Shown here: piece by piece, positions 24,682 to 34,088 of the stretch
How positions within the stretch are numbered: the first letter of the stretch is position 1
Layout: the number at the start of each line of letters is the position of its first letter
Source of the DNA: Salinispora pacifica CNR114
Lineage (GTDB): Bacteria > Actinomycetota > Actinomycetes > Mycobacteriales > Micromonosporaceae
NCBI RefSeq assembly: GCF_000514775.1
Contig: NZ_AZWO01000005.1
Coordinates: 124,001 to 188,000, forward strand
DNA: 64,000 nucleotides
Direction of reading: 5' to 3'
Position numbers and translations under genes: made by a program
Notes under the pieces: generated by a model
Database searches by the model: none
What the model was told of the DNA's origin: nothing
The model's input: the letters and a program-made list of their open reading frames with translations, nothing else

Positions 24682-26879
24682 CCTCCGACCAGGCCACTGT
24701 CGACACCCCGTTGGGCAAGCTGGTCGGGGCGAAGACGGCCAAGGCGCTCGCCGCCCACCTTGACCTGCACACCGCGGGCGATCTGCTCTACCACGTCCCC
24801 CGCCGGTACGACGAGCGCGGTGAGCACACCGACATTCGGTCGCTCGATGTCGGCGAGCAGGTCACCGTCCTGGCCCAGGTGCAGCGCACCGCCGTGCGTC
24901 CGATGCGCCAGCGCCGCGGAAATCTGCTGGAGGTGACGGTCGGTGACGGTTCGGGGGGCGCGCTGACCCTGACCTTCTTCGGCAACCAGGTCTGGCGCGA
25001 GCGGGACCTACGCCCCGGCCGGTGGGGGCTGTTCGCCGGCAAGGTCACCGAGTTTCGGGGCCGCCGGCAGCTCAACGGCCCGGAGTACGTGCTCCTCGGC
25101 GACGGTGCTGAGGGCGAGGTGGCGGCCAGCGAGGAGGTCGAGGAGTTCGCGGGCGCGTTGATCCCGGTCTATCCGGCCGCCGCGGCGGTGCCGACGTGGG
25201 TGATCGCCCGGTGCGTGCGGGTCGTACTGGACACTGTCGACCCACCGGCGGATCCGGTACCGGCTACCGTGCGGAGCGCTCGTAACCTGGTCGGCCTCGG
25301 CACCGCCCTGCGCGAGGTGCACCGGCCGGCCAGTAAGGAGGCGCTCTACCGGGCCCGCCGCCGGCTCAAGTGGGACGAGGCCTTCGCGGTGCAGCTCACC
25401 CTGGTGCGACGCAAGCGGCAGGCCGCCGACCACCCAGCCCGACCACGACCCGGAGTGGACGGTGGCCTGCGAGACGCCTTCGACGCCCGCCTGCCGTACC
25501 AGCTGACGGCCGGCCAGCGGGAGGTCGGCACCGAGATCGCCACCGACCTGGCCACCGCCCACCCGATGCACCGGCTGCTCCAGGGCGAGGTCGGTTCCGG
25601 TAAGACGGTGGTCGCGCTGCGCGCGATGCTGCAGGTGGTGGACGCCGGTGGGCAGGCCGCCCTGCTGGCCCCGACCGAGGTGCTCGCCGCCCAGCACCAC
25701 CGCGGCATCCTCGACCTGCTCGGGTCGCTGGGGCGGGCGGGCGAGCTGGACGCCGCCGAGCACGCCACCCGGGTGGAGCTGGTCACCGGGTCGCTGGGTG
25801 CCGCGGCTCGTCGCCGGGCACTGGGCGAGGTGCGTAGCGGCGCCGCCGGCATCGTGCTGGGCACACACGCCCTGCTGTACGAGGGCGTCGACTTCGCCGA
25901 CCTCGGGCTGGTGGTGGTGGACGAGCAGCACCGCTTCGGCGTCGAGCAGCGGGACGCGTTGCGGGCGAAGGCGGAGCAGCCACCACACGTACTGGTCATG
26001 ACGGCCACCCCGATTCCCCGTACGGTGGCCATGACCGTCTACGGAGACCTGGAGGTCTCCACCCTGTCGCAGCTGCCGCGGGGGCGTTCGCCGATCGCGT
26101 CGCACGTGGTTCCGGCCGCGGAGAAGCCGGCCTTCCTGGACCGGGCGTGGCGCCGGCTGCGGGAGGAGGTCACCGCCGGCCACCAGGCGTACGTGGTCTG
26201 CCCACGTATCGGCGACGGCCCCGCCGCCGACGAGGAGGCGGCGCCGGCGGACGACACCGCGCGCCGGCCACCGCTCGCGGTGACCGAGGTGGCGCCGCTG
26301 CTCGCCGAGGGGCCGCTGCACGGGCTGCGGATCGGGGTGCTGCACGGTCGACTTCCCGCGGAGGAGAAGGACGCGGTGATGCGTTCCTTCGCCGCTGGTG
26401 ATCTCGATGTGCTGGTGGCCACCACCGTGGTCGAGGTCGGAGTGGACGTGCCGAACGCCACCGTGATGATCGTGCTGGACGCCGACCGGTTCGGGGTGTC
26501 CCAGCTGCATCAGCTGCGCGGTCGGGTCGGCCGTGGCTCCGCGGCGGGGCTCTGTCTGCTGGTCACCGAGGCGCTGGAGGGCAGTCCGGCGCGGGAGCGG
26601 CTGGACGCGGTGGGGTCGACAACGGATGGTTTCAAGCTCGCCGAGCTCGATCTGGAGCAGCGCCGCGAGGGCGATGTGCTCGGTGCCACCCAGTCCGGTC
26701 GCCGCTCGCAGCTGCGGCTGCTGTCGCTGCTGCGGGACGCGGACCTGATCCGCGACGCCCGGACCGAGGCGATCAACCTGGTAGAGGAGGATCCGGAGCT
26801 GGTGCGCCATCCGGCGTTGGCGGCGTCGGTGGCGGCCCTGGTGGACGCGGACCGCGCCGAGTACCTGGAGAAGGGTTAG
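24678..26879 (+). CDS. recG: ATP-dependent DNA helicase RecG
   Basis: 733 residues. Rescues stalled replication forks and branch-migrates Holliday junctions. An N-terminal OB-fold wedge domain (TDIRSLDVGEQVTVLAQV, FFGNQVWRERDL) precedes the helicase core: Walker A GEVGSGKTVVALRAML near 310, DEQHRFGVEQRD (motif II DEQH), LMTATPIPRT (motif III), VLVATTVVEVGVDVPNA and QLRGRVGRGSAAGLCLL (motif VI). The ATG overlaps the DAK2-like gene's stop. Confidence 0.96.
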   Translation: MTSDQATVDTPLGKLVGAKTAKALAAHLDLHTAGDLLYHVPRRYDERGEHTDIRSLDVGEQVTVLAQVQRTAVRPMRQRRGNLLEVTVGDGSGGALTLTFFGNQVWRERDLRPGRWGLFAGKVTEFRGRRQLNGPEYVLLGDGAEGEVAASEEVEEFAGALIPVYPAAAAVPTWVIARCVRVVLDTVDPPADPVPATVRSARNLVGLGTALREVHRPASKEALYRARRRLKWDEAFAVQLTLVRRKRQAADHPARPRPGVDGGLRDAFDARLPYQLTAGQREVGTEIATDLATAHPMHRLLQGEVGSGKTVVALRAMLQVVDAGGQAALLAPTEVLAAQHHRGILDLLGSLGRAGELDAAEHATRVELVTGSLGAAARRRALGEVRSGAAGIVLGTHALLYEGVDFADLGLVVVDEQHRFGVEQRDALRAKAEQPPHVLVMTATPIPRTVAMTVYGDLEVSTLSQLPRGRSPIASHVVPAAEKPAFLDRAWRRLREEVTAGHQAYVVCPRIGDGPAADEEAAPADDTARRPPLAVTEVAPLLAEGPLHGLRIGVLHGRLPAEEKDAVMRSFAAGDLDVLVATTVVEVGVDVPNATVMIVLDADRFGVSQLHQLRGRVGRGSAAGLCLLVTEALEGSPARERLDAVGSTTDGFKLAELDLEQRREGDVLGATQSGRRSQLRLLSLLRDADLIRDARTEAINLVEEDPELVRHPALAASVAALVDADRAEYLEKG

Positions 26880-26988
26880 CCGCGCCAGGGGCGGCGGCGA
26901 CCAGAGCGGGATCGGTCCGGCATGGCCGGTCCGGCGGGATCGGGTCCGGCTCGGTAAGCCCGGACGGTATCGGTCCGGGCAACGGCGA

Positions 26989-27020
26989 AGGGCGGGCCGA
27001 CCAACTGGTCGGCCCGCCCT
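26989..27020. terminator. terminator between recG and LPVTG gene
   Basis: A perfect 14-base inverted repeat (26989-27002 with 27007-27020) with loop AACT sits between the convergent recG and LPVTG-protein genes and can terminate both. Confidence 0.72.
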
Positions 27021-27041
27021 CAGCGGTCAGTAACCCTCAGC

Positions 27042-28211
27042 TCAGGCGGTGAACCGGAGCTTGCGACGACGGGCCATGACGAACAGGCCGCCACCGATGG
27101 CCAGCAGTACGGCGGCGCCGGCGGCGATGCCGCCAGCCGCGGCACCGGTCACGGGCAGGCCCGGGTCGCCGCCGCCCTCACCGGGGGTGCAGTCCTCGGG
27201 CTTCTCCCAGGCGACCGGCTCGGGGTTCTCGATGCCCTCGCCGCTCGGCGTGACGGTCAGGCCCTCCTCGGCCGGGAAGGACACGGTGCCGCTCATGCCC
27301 GGCTCGACGGTCAGCGTCTGCGGCTCGCCCTTGTTCGGGGTGAAGGTCGCGGTGACGGTCTTGCCGTCCTCGGGGTTGTCGATCTCGAAGATCAGCTCGT
27401 CGCAGGTGGACTTGTAGGCGCCGGTCGGCTCGCCCGGCTCGACGCAGTCGTCGGCCGGCTCCGGGGCGCCCTTGAAGAGCACCTCATCGGTGCCCTCTTC
27501 CCGCACCAGGATTTCGGTCGCCTGCTCCGCGGGAATCTGGATTGTTGCGCTCTCGCCAGGCTTGACGCTCGCCTCCTGCTCGCCGCCCACCGCCGTAACA
27601 GTGAACTCCGCCGCGGCGGTCGCGTCGGCGGCGTTGTTGAGCGTGACGTGGACGACGCCCTCGCAGTCAGCCTGGATGCTCGCCGTCGGCTTGGGAGTCC
27701 CTGACGTGGGCGGGTCGGAGGGCGTCGGCGTCGGAGTGGTCGGCGTCGGCGTCGGAGTCGGCGGCTTACAGGTGCCGCAGATCTTGACCGTGGCCGGGCG
27801 CAGCCGGCGCTCCTTGAAACCGTTGTCCCATTCGACCCGGACGGCCAGCGACGCCTTGGTGACGTTGCGGTCCACCCGCAGGGAGGCGGTCAGCGTGTCG
27901 TTGATCGAGTGCGGGTACTCGTCGGTGACGGCGAGTTCGGGGATGGTGACGTCGGTGGCCTTCCGCCCGACGTAGGTCTTGGCCACCACCTCGACCAGCT
28001 TGAACTTCTCGACGTTCTTCGGGGTGGATGCGCTTTCGACGTTCCAGGTGACAACCCACTCGCCGGTGGCGGTGTCGCACTCGGCCGAGCCCGTGACGCT
28101 GCTGTGGTGGGCGCTGGCGGGGGTGGCGACGAGCGCTACCCCGGTGAGGCCGAGCAGCGCGCCGGCGGCGATGACGCCGGCACGTCGGAATAGGGCGTGG
28201 AGACGGTTCAC
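27042..28211 (-). CDS. LPVTG-motif cell-wall surface protein
   Basis: 389 residues from the GTG at 28211 (GGAGCAG upstream). The signal peptide (LFRRAGVIAAGALLGLTGVALVA, cleavage near ASAHH) is followed by a beta-rich domain with CDTATGEWVVTWNVES, a Pro/Thr linker (PTPTPTPTTP) near residue 190, two more repeats of an immunoglobulin-like segment (GESATIQIPAEQAT; GMSGTVSFPAEEG), and a C-terminal sorting signal LPVTG, a hydrophobic helix and the basic tail RRRKLRF. It is predicted to be sortase-anchored. No sortase gene is in the window, so a housekeeping class E/D enzyme encoded elsewhere is implied. Confidence 0.85.
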   Translation of the reverse strand: MNRLHALFRRAGVIAAGALLGLTGVALVATPASAHHSSVTGSAECDTATGEWVVTWNVESASTPKNVEKFKLVEVVAKTYVGRKATDVTIPELAVTDEYPHSINDTLTASLRVDRNVTKASLAVRVEWDNGFKERRLRPATVKICGTCKPPTPTPTPTTPTPTPSDPPTSGTPKPTASIQADCEGVVHVTLNNAADATAAAEFTVTAVGGEQEASVKPGESATIQIPAEQATEILVREEGTDEVLFKGAPEPADDCVEPGEPTGAYKSTCDELIFEIDNPEDGKTVTATFTPNKGEPQTLTVEPGMSGTVSFPAEEGLTVTPSGEGIENPEPVAWEKPEDCTPGEGGGDPGLPVTGAAAGGIAAGAAVLLAIGGGLFVMARRRKLRFTA

Positions 28212-28571
28212 GTCTGCTCCTGATAGAGGGGTCGGACGACGTGCCAGGCGGACGGGAGGTAGCGGTGACGCTGACGTGGACCGCGAGCTCACGGCGCTCG
28301 CTCGACACGGACTGTGCACCCACGGGGCGGGCACAGTGGGTGACTGTACTGACTTCCCATCGATCTCGTGGGCTGGGATGGGCGTCCCCCCAGGATGTTG
28401 CTGATTCGTGATCATTGATGTGCGGAGGGTCGCTGATTGGTGACCGTCCGATGTGTCGTATCGGTCTTTCTGGCGGTTACGGGGTCGTTGGGCGGTCCAC
28501 GCGGTCGTGGCCGCCCACACCGAGGGGCAGCCGGATTACGATCCGGCCAAGGTCGGCCGGGGCGAGTGACG
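28212..28571. other. divergent intergenic region, LPVTG gene / rsmD
   Basis: About 360 bases without a convincing gene. It holds the upstream region of the LPVTG gene, two similar 17-base segments (28399-28415 and 28430-28446, both containing GCTGATT-GTGA) spaced 31 bases apart, and the promoter region of rsmD. No terminator or RNA motif was recognised. Confidence 0.5.
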
Positions 28572-28583
28572 TAGCGTCGGACC
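28572..28583 (+). promoter_or_regulatory. -10 element TAGCGT before the rsmD leader ORF
   Basis: TAGCGT at 28572-28577, six bases, then ATG at 28584, the geometry of a leaderless start. That ATG opens a 10-codon ORF rather than rsmD itself. Confidence 0.5.
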
Positions 28584-28616
28584 ATGACCATGTCCATGAC
28601 CAGGAGTAGGCGTTGA
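28584..28616 (+). CDS. 10-codon upstream ORF coupled to rsmD
   Basis: ATG at 28584 encodes MTMSMTRSRR and ends in a TGA that overlaps the rsmD TTG start (TTGA at 28613-28616). The ATG sits six bases after a TAGCGT -10, so it would be the 5' end of the mRNA. The peptide sequence is unlikely to matter; the ORF may load ribosomes onto rsmD or tune its expression. This reading is inference from spacing alone. Confidence 0.4.
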   Translation: MTMSMTRSRR

Positions 28617-29176
28617 CGCGCATCGTGGCGGGCGCGCTCGGTGGACGCCGCATCGCCACCCCGCCCGGCGCCGGCACGCGGCCCACCTCTGACCGGGTCC
28701 GGGAGGCCCTGTTCAGCGCCGTTGCGGCGGCCGACGACCTGGAGGGGGTCCGATTCGCCGACCTGTACGCCGGGTCCGGGGCGGTGGGGCTGGAGGCGCT
28801 CTCCCGGGGCGCCGCGCACGTGCTGTTGGTCGAGTCGAACCCGCGGGCCGCCCGGACGATCCGGGAGAACATGGCCGCCCTGCGGGCCGGTGCGGCTGCC
28901 CGCCTGGTCGCGGGGAAGGTGGCCACCGTGCTCGCGGCCGGCCCCGAAGACGGCCCGTATGACGTGGTCTTCGCCGACCCGCCCTACTCGGTGTCGGACG
29001 AGGAGGTTTCCGTCATGCTCGCCGCGCTCCTGGGGAACGGCTGGTTGGCGCCCGATGCCCTGGTCGTGGTGGAGCGGTCGAGTCGCAGCGGCCCGGTCGG
29101 CTGGGCGCCAGGTGTCACCGGCGAGCGCAGCCGGCGATACGGCGAAACCATCCTTTGGTACGGTCGCCGATCATGA
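28613..29176 (+). CDS. rsmD: 16S rRNA (guanine-N2-)-methyltransferase RsmD
   Basis: 187 residues from a TTG with AGGAG six bases upstream. Methylates G966 of 16S rRNA. Motifs are RIVAGALGGRRIATPPG, TRPTSDRVREALFSAV, the SAM-binding DLYAGSGAVGLEALSRGA and the catalytic FADPPYSVSDEEV. The ATGA overlap with coaD is the conserved rsmD-coaD pair. Confidence 0.95.
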   Translation: MTRIVAGALGGRRIATPPGAGTRPTSDRVREALFSAVAAADDLEGVRFADLYAGSGAVGLEALSRGAAHVLLVESNPRAARTIRENMAALRAGAAARLVAGKVATVLAAGPEDGPYDVVFADPPYSVSDEEVSVMLAALLGNGWLAPDALVVVERSSRSGPVGWAPGVTGERSRRYGETILWYGRRS

Positions 29177-29661
29177 GGCGTGCGGTCTGTCCCGGCTCGT
29201 TCGACCCGGTCACCAACGGTCATCTCGACATCATCGGCCGGGCCAGTCGGCTCTTCGATGAAGTGATCGTCGGAGTGCTGATCAACCAGTCGAAGACCGG
29301 TCTGTTCACCGTTGACGAGCGCATCGACATGCTCCGCGAGGCGATCTCGTCGTACGGCAACGTTCGGGTGGAGTCGTTCCGCGGCCTGTTGGTGGACTTC
29401 TGTCACGCCCAGCAGGCCAGTGTCCTGATCAAGGGGCTCCGGGCGGTCAGTGACTTCGACTACGAGTTGCAGATGGCCCAGATGAACATCGGCCTGGCCG
29501 GCGTCGAGACGCTCTTCATGCCGACCAACCCGCTCTACTCGTTCCTCTCCTCGAGCCTGGTCAAGGATGTGGCGAAGTGGGGTGGTGACATCTCCGCCCA
29601 CGTGCCGGAGGTGGTTCGCGAAGCCCTGCTGGCCCGCCTCGACCCGCCGTCGCGTCCCTGA
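29173..29661 (+). CDS. coaD: phosphopantetheine adenylyltransferase
   Basis: 162 residues from the ATG at 29173, which overlaps the rsmD stop. Transfers AMP to 4'-phosphopantetheine in coenzyme A synthesis. The nucleotidyltransferase HxGH-type site is CPGSFDPVTNGHLDII (TNGH), KGLRAVSDFDYELQMAQMN is diagnostic, and FLSSSLVKDVAKWGGD replaces the common ISSS motif. Standard length. Confidence 0.97.
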   Translation: MRRAVCPGSFDPVTNGHLDIIGRASRLFDEVIVGVLINQSKTGLFTVDERIDMLREAISSYGNVRVESFRGLLVDFCHAQQASVLIKGLRAVSDFDYELQMAQMNIGLAGVETLFMPTNPLYSFLSSSLVKDVAKWGGDISAHVPEVVREALLARLDPPSRP

Positions 29662-29731
29662 CCCACGGTCGGCGTCTCGGTTCGTCGTTGGTGTCCCGGT
29701 TCAGGGGACGGCGTCTCGGTCCCGGTCCGCC

Positions 29732-29780
29732 GCACCATGCGCCCCCTCCCGGCGACGCGCCGGGAGGGGGCATGGTGCGC
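29732..29780 (+). terminator. long hairpin after coaD
   Basis: An inverted repeat of about 22 pairs with a 2-base bulge and a 3-base loop spans 29732-29780. The central stem is CCCCCTCCCGGCG / CGCCGGGAGGGGG and the outer stem CGCACCATG / CATGGTGCG. It ends the rsmD-coaD unit; no T run follows. Confidence 0.65.
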
Positions 29781-29876
29781 CGGTGGATGGCACAGCGCAT
29801 CATGTGTGGGGGCGCCGAATCCGGGTTCAACCCGCATCATTGAGATCGGCCGACGAACAACAGGAGTGAGGTACCA

Positions 29877-30374
29877 GTGGACCCGCTCGATCGAATCGAC
29901 GAACTGATCACCATGGTGGAGCAGGCCCGCTCCGTGCCCATGTCCCGCAACAACTGCATGTTCGACCGGGGCGAGATGATCGCTGTCCTCGACGAACTGC
30001 GTGCCGAGTTACCCGCGGACCTGCGTCGGGCCGCCGCGCTGCTCGATGAGCGCGACAAGATCATGGAGGCCGGGAAGCGGGAGGCTGACCGGATCATCGC
30101 CGAGGGGGAGACGGAGCACGCCCGACTCGTGTCGATGAACGAGATCACCGTCTCGGCCGAGCACGAGGGGGCGCGGATCGTCGCCGAGGCGCGGGCCGAG
30201 GCGCAGCGACTCCGGGACGAGGTGGACGACTACGTCGACACCGCGCTCGCCAACTTCGAGCAGTTCCTCACCCGCGCCCTCGCCTCGATCGAGCGGGGTC
30301 GGGACAAGATGCACGCCCTCCGGGAGATCGGTACGTTCAGCGGAGAAGAGGCCGAGCGGCCGTTGAACTTCTAG
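29877..30374 (+). CDS. DivIVA/Wag31-like coiled-coil protein
   Basis: 165 residues, predicted almost wholly helical. Begins MDPLDRIDELITMVEQARSV, then SRNNCMFDRGEMIAVLDELRAELPADL, and a long coiled coil rich in A, E and R (RIIAEGETEHARLVS, HEGARIVAEARAEAQRLRDEV). Matches the conserved actinobacterial protein encoded between coaD and the DUF177 gene (Rv2927c-like), annotated variously as cell-division initiation or F0-b-like. A role in cell-envelope or division organisation is inferred from similarity to DivIVA-type coiled coils. Confidence 0.82.
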   Translation: MDPLDRIDELITMVEQARSVPMSRNNCMFDRGEMIAVLDELRAELPADLRRAAALLDERDKIMEAGKREADRIIAEGETEHARLVSMNEITVSAEHEGARIVAEARAEAQRLRDEVDDYVDTALANFEQFLTRALASIERGRDKMHALREIGTFSGEEAERPLNF

Positions 30375-30519
30375 GGCCGGCGGCCAGGACCGCGGGTTGA
30401 GCCCTGCCGAACGGGCGCGGTACGCCGCCGCCGTGGGGTGGAAACGCCCCCGGTTCGACGTTGCGGCGACCACCCAGGTAATCTCGGGTGTCGGCCCTCC
30501 CACCGGCCGGAGTCTAACT

Positions 30520-31083
30520 ATGCCCAAGCACACGCCTGCACCACTCGACCCCAGGTCGCCGCTGGTCCTCGACACGAGAGACCTGCCGCGTCGACCTGGC
30601 GCGTTGCGTACGGTCCGGCGGGTGGCGGCGGCACCGGCGGACCTCGGCGTGGAGTTGATCGGCGTGCCGGCCGGTGCTGATCTCGACCTCGACCTGAGGT
30701 TGGAGTCGGTATCCGAGGGGGTGCTCGTCTCCGGGACCATCAGTGTTCCCATCAGGGGCGAGTGCAGCCGCTGCCTGCGCGAGATCGACGACGTCGCGGC
30801 CGTCCCGGTCCAGGAGCTGTACGCGTACGAGAACAGCACCACGGACATGACGGCCGACGAGGACGAGGTGGGCCGGATGCAGGGCGATCTGATCGACCTG
30901 GAGCCGGTGCTGCGGGACGCGGTGGTGTTGACGCTGCCGACCAACCCGCTCTGCCGGGAGGACTGCCCAGGCCTCTGCCCCGACTGCGGGGTGGGCTGGG
31001 CTGAGCTGCCGGCCGATCACAGCCACCAGCAGGTCGACCCGCGTTGGGCGGCCCTGTCGCAACTGACCCGTAAAGAGGAGTAA
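30520..31083 (+). CDS. DUF177 (YceD) protein
   Basis: 187 residues from the ATG at 30520, preceded by CGGAG; the frame is open farther upstream but without homology. Contains VPIRGECSRCLREIDDVAAVPV and the C-terminal CREDCPGLCPDCGVGW, four-cysteine metal-binding motifs. YceD/DUF177 is nearly always encoded directly upstream of rpmF and is linked to large rRNA or ribosomal assembly. rpmF starts five bases later, confirming the arrangement. Confidence 0.92.
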   Translation: MPKHTPAPLDPRSPLVLDTRDLPRRPGALRTVRRVAAAPADLGVELIGVPAGADLDLDLRLESVSEGVLVSGTISVPIRGECSRCLREIDDVAAVPVQELYAYENSTTDMTADEDEVGRMQGDLIDLEPVLRDAVVLTLPTNPLCREDCPGLCPDCGVGWAELPADHSHQQVDPRWAALSQLTRKEE

Positions 31084-31088
31084 GAACC

Positions 31089-31262
31089 GTGGCCGTCCCC
31101 AAGCGCAAGATGTCGCGCAGCAACACCCGGTCCCGTCGGGCGCAGTGGAAGACCGCGGCGGTTGCGACCGTGGCCTGCCCGCAGTGCAAGTCGGCCAAGC
31201 TGCCGCACGCCGCCTGCTCCGTCTGCGGCACCTACAACGGCCGCCAGGTCCTTGAGGTCTGA
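31089..31262 (+). CDS. rpmF: 50S ribosomal protein L32
   Basis: 57 residues from the GTG at 31089. Begins VAVPKRKMSRSNTRSRRAQWK, continues with VACPQCKSAKLPHAACSVCGTYNGRQVLEV, and contains two CxxC motifs, marking the zinc-binding form of L32. Too short for many ORF callers but unmistakable. It lies in the run DUF177-rpmF-plsX-rnc-mutM. Confidence 0.97.
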   Translation: MAVPKRKMSRSNTRSRRAQWKTAAVATVACPQCKSAKLPHAACSVCGTYNGRQVLEV

Positions 31263-31274
31263 CCTGGACGACGA

Positions 31275-32357
31275 GTGACGCCCCCGACCTCTGGTCGGGC
31301 GGCGCGTGCGCCCCGGCGCGCGCCCGATGCCCCGGCTCCCATCGCCACCGGCTGGCCTGTTCCGGTCGAGGTCCCGGCGGAGCCGGGCATCGTGCGGATC
31401 GCCGTCGACCTCCTCGGCGGGGACGACGCTCCCGCCGTCGTGGTTGACGGCGTTCTGCGGGCCGTCCGTGCCGACCCCGACCTACACGTTCTGCTCGTCG
31501 GCCCGCCCGAGGCCGTCGGCGAGCTGACCGCCACCCTCGATCCGGCGCAGCGCGTCCGGATCACGACTTGCCCCGCTGAGCGGGGAGACCACACCACCGC
31601 CCGCGCCAACTCCACCGTTGGCGCCGCGGTGGACGCTGTCCGGGACGGCGCCGCCGACGCGCTCGTCTCCGCTGGTTCGACCGGGGCCACCGTCACCGCT
31701 GCTGCGCTCGGGCTCGGCCGCTGGCCCGACGTCCGGCAGCCAGCCCTGGCCGCCACCCTGCCCGGGGTCAACGGTCCGGTGGTCCTCCTGGACGTCGGCG
31801 GCTCGTTGGAGCCCCGTCCGGCTACCCTCGCCCGGCACGCGGCGCTCGGTGCCGCGTACGCCGTCGTCACGCATGCGCTTGAGTCACCGCGGGTCGGGTT
31901 GCTCTCGATCGGCACCGAGCCCGGCAAGGGCGATCGCGCGCGACGCCTGGCCGATCCCGCCCTCGCCACGGCGCTGCTGCCGTGCGCCGCCCGCTATATC
32001 GGCTTGGTCGAGGGATACGACGTCGCGTCCGGCGCGCGCGCCGATGTGGTGGTCACCGACGGATTCACCGGTAACGTGCTGCTCAAGGCGATCGAGGGCG
32101 CGTACGCGTTGACCGGTGGCCCACCGGCTGGCGGCCGGGCTCCCCGGGCCGCCGCCCTGCTCGGCGTCGCTGGCACGGTGGTGGTGTGCCATGGTGCTGC
32201 CCACGGAGGGGACATCGCCTCGGGTATCGCGTTGGCAGCCCACCTGGCCCGGCGTGAGGCCACCGACCAGGTCCGTGCGCTTCTCTCCGATCTCGGCACG
32301 GAAGCTCCCACGGACCGCTACGACCGCATCACCGACACCGAGGTACGCACATCATGA
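31275..32357 (+). CDS. plsX: phosphate acyltransferase PlsX
   Basis: 360 residues from a GTG 12 bases after rpmF. Converts acyl-ACP to acyl-phosphate at the start of phospholipid synthesis. Residues 1-38 are a Pro/Ala/Arg-rich extension; the fold begins [20 protein letters not shown], the usual AVDAMGGD motif altered to [36 protein letters not shown] and [19 protein letters not shown] are conserved. The ATGA overlap with rnc shows tight coupling. Confidence 0.93.
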   Translation: MTPPTSGRAARAPRRAPDAPAPIATGWPVPVEVPAEPGIVRIAVDLLGGDDAPAVVVDGVLRAVRADPDLHVLLVGPPEAVGELTATLDPAQRVRITTCPAERGDHTTARANSTVGAAVDAVRDGAADALVSAGSTGATVTAAALGLGRWPDVRQPALAATLPGVNGPVVLLDVGGSLEPRPATLARHAALGAAYAVVTHALESPRVGLLSIGTEPGKGDRARRLADPALATALLPCAARYIGLVEGYDVASGARADVVVTDGFTGNVLLKAIEGAYALTGGPPAGGRAPRAAALLGVAGTVVVCHGAAHGGDIASGIALAAHLARREATDQVRALLSDLGTEAPTDRYDRITDTEVRTS

Positions 32358-33112
32358 GCATCGACAAGCGTCGGCGACCGGCCGTCGGACACCTGGAGGC
32401 GGCGTTCGGCGTGGCGCTGGACCCGGAGTTGCTGGAGCGGGCGTTGACCCACCGTTCGTACGCGTACGAGAACGGCGGTCTGCCCACCAACGAGCGGCTG
32501 GAGTTTCTCGGCGACTCGGTGCTCGGCGTGGTGATCACGACCGCGTTGTTCCACAACCACCCCGACCTGCCCGAGGGGCAGCTGGCAAAGCTGCGGGCCA
32601 GCGTGGTCAACATGCGGGCCCTCGCCGAGGTGGCCCGCGGTTTGGGACCCACCGGCCTCGGCCCGTATCTGCTGCTCGGCAAGGGGGAGGAGAGCACCGG
32701 CGGGCGGGACAAGGCGAGCATCCTCGCCGACACGCTGGAGGCGCTGCTCGGTGCGATCTATCTCGAGAGCGGCCTGGAGACCGTGGCGAGCGTCATCCAC
32801 CGGCTCTTCGACCCGTTGATGGCCGAGTCGGCCGGGCGCGGCGCGGCGTTGGACTGGAAGACCAGCCTGCAGGAGCTGACCGCCGCGCAGGGGTTGGGCG
32901 TCCCCGAGTACCGAATCGAGGGCACGGGGCCGGACCACCTGAAGACCTTCACCGCCTGGGTGGTGGTGGCGGGCCGGCGGTACGGCGGCGCGGAGGGGCG
33001 GAGCAAGAAGGAAGCCGAGCAGCGGGCCGCCGAAGCGGCCTGGCGGACGCTGACCGAGCAGGCGGGGCAAGAACCGGCCAGCGCCGGCAGCGGGGCAGCC
33101 GGCAGTGCCTGA
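32354..33112 (+). CDS. rnc: ribonuclease III
   Basis: 252 residues. Cleaves double-stranded RNA, including rRNA precursors. The catalytic signature is [18 protein letters not shown] (about 46-63) with a second acidic cluster [15 protein letters not shown] (about 125-139). A C-terminal double-stranded RNA-binding domain ([33 protein letters not shown]) spans about 172-235. Overlaps mutM by eight bases. Confidence 0.97.
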   Translation: MSIDKRRRPAVGHLEAAFGVALDPELLERALTHRSYAYENGGLPTNERLEFLGDSVLGVVITTALFHNHPDLPEGQLAKLRASVVNMRALAEVARGLGPTGLGPYLLLGKGEESTGGRDKASILADTLEALLGAIYLESGLETVASVIHRLFDPLMAESAGRGAALDWKTSLQELTAAQGLGVPEYRIEGTGPDHLKTFTAWVVVAGRRYGGAEGRSKKEAEQRAAEAAWRTLTEQAGQEPASAGSGAAGSA

Positions 33113-33959
33113 GCTGCCGGAGGTCGAGACCGTCCGGCAGGGGCTGGCGCAGTGGGTGATCGGCCGGCGGATCGCCGAGGTGCGGGTGCTGCACCCGCGG
33201 GCGGTACGCCGACACGCTGCGGGTGTCGCCCACTTCGCCGATGTGCTCGTCGGGACGACGGTCCGGGACGTGCGGCGGCGCGGAAAGTACCTGTGGCTAC
33301 CGCTGGACAGCGGCGATGCGGTGATCGGGCACCTCGGTATGTCGGGGCAACTGCTCCTGCAGCCCGCTGCGGTGCCGGACGAAACCCACCTTCGGGTCCG
33401 GTTTCGGTTCGCGGATGACGGACCCGAGTTGCGCTTCGTCGACCAGCGAACGTTCGGCGGCTTGTCGGTCAGCGCCGGGGGCGCGGAACTACCCGCGGAG
33501 ATCGCGCACATCGCCCGGGACCCGCTGGACCCGGAGTTCTCCGACGCCACCTTCGTCGCGGCGCTACGCCGTCGCCGCTCCGAGATCAAGCGGGCGCTGC
33601 TGGATCAGACGCTGCTCTCCGGCGTGGGCAACATCTACGCCGACGAGGCGCTCTGGCGGGCTCGGTTGCACGGCGCCCGGCCCGCCGACGGGCTGACCGG
33701 CCCGGCCGCACTGCGCCTACTCGGGCACGTCCGGGACGTGCTCGGCGAGGCGATCAAGGAGGGCGGAACGAGCTTCGACGCCCTGTACGTCAATGTCAAC
33801 GGCGAGAGTGGTTACTTCGACCGGGCGCTGAACGTATACGGGCGGGCGGACCAGCCATGCCGGCGGTGCGGTGCGCCGGTGCGCCGTGAGGCGTTCATGA
33901 ACCGCTCGTCGTTCAGCTGCCCGCGCTGCCAGCCGCGGCCGCGTGGGCCGGCATCCTGA
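33105..33959 (+). CDS. mutM: formamidopyrimidine-DNA glycosylase
   Basis: 284 residues from a GTG. Excises oxidised purines and nicks the DNA. After removal of the initiator it begins [13 protein letters not shown] with the catalytic Pro1-Glu2; RRRGKYLWL carries the conserved lysine, [19 protein letters not shown] the helix-two-turn-helix, and [19 protein letters not shown] with SCPRCQ forms the C-terminal zinc finger. Codes for base-excision repair within the smc region, as in other actinobacteria. Confidence 0.96.
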   Translation: MPELPEVETVRQGLAQWVIGRRIAEVRVLHPRAVRRHAAGVAHFADVLVGTTVRDVRRRGKYLWLPLDSGDAVIGHLGMSGQLLLQPAAVPDETHLRVRFRFADDGPELRFVDQRTFGGLSVSAGGAELPAEIAHIARDPLDPEFSDATFVAALRRRRSEIKRALLDQTLLSGVGNIYADEALWRARLHGARPADGLTGPAALRLLGHVRDVLGEAIKEGGTSFDALYVNVNGESGYFDRALNVYGRADQPCRRCGAPVRREAFMNRSSFSCPRCQPRPRGPAS

Positions 33960-34012
33960 ACGCCGCGCCGTCGCGGTTGCCTCCCCAGCCGCCGCGCGGC
34001 TGAACCGAAGGC

Positions 34013-34052
34013 GCCCGGTTGAGGCACGCCGTTCGGCGCTGCCCAACCGGGC
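34013..34052. terminator. hairpin between mutM and CAP-protein gene
   Basis: GCCCGGTTG (34013-34021) pairs with CAACCGGGC (34044-34052) around an inner CGCCGTTCGGCG hairpin. It sits between convergent genes and may terminate both. Confidence 0.5.
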
Positions 34053-34088
34053 ACCCAGGTGGTGGATGACGCGGACGACGACCCGTGG

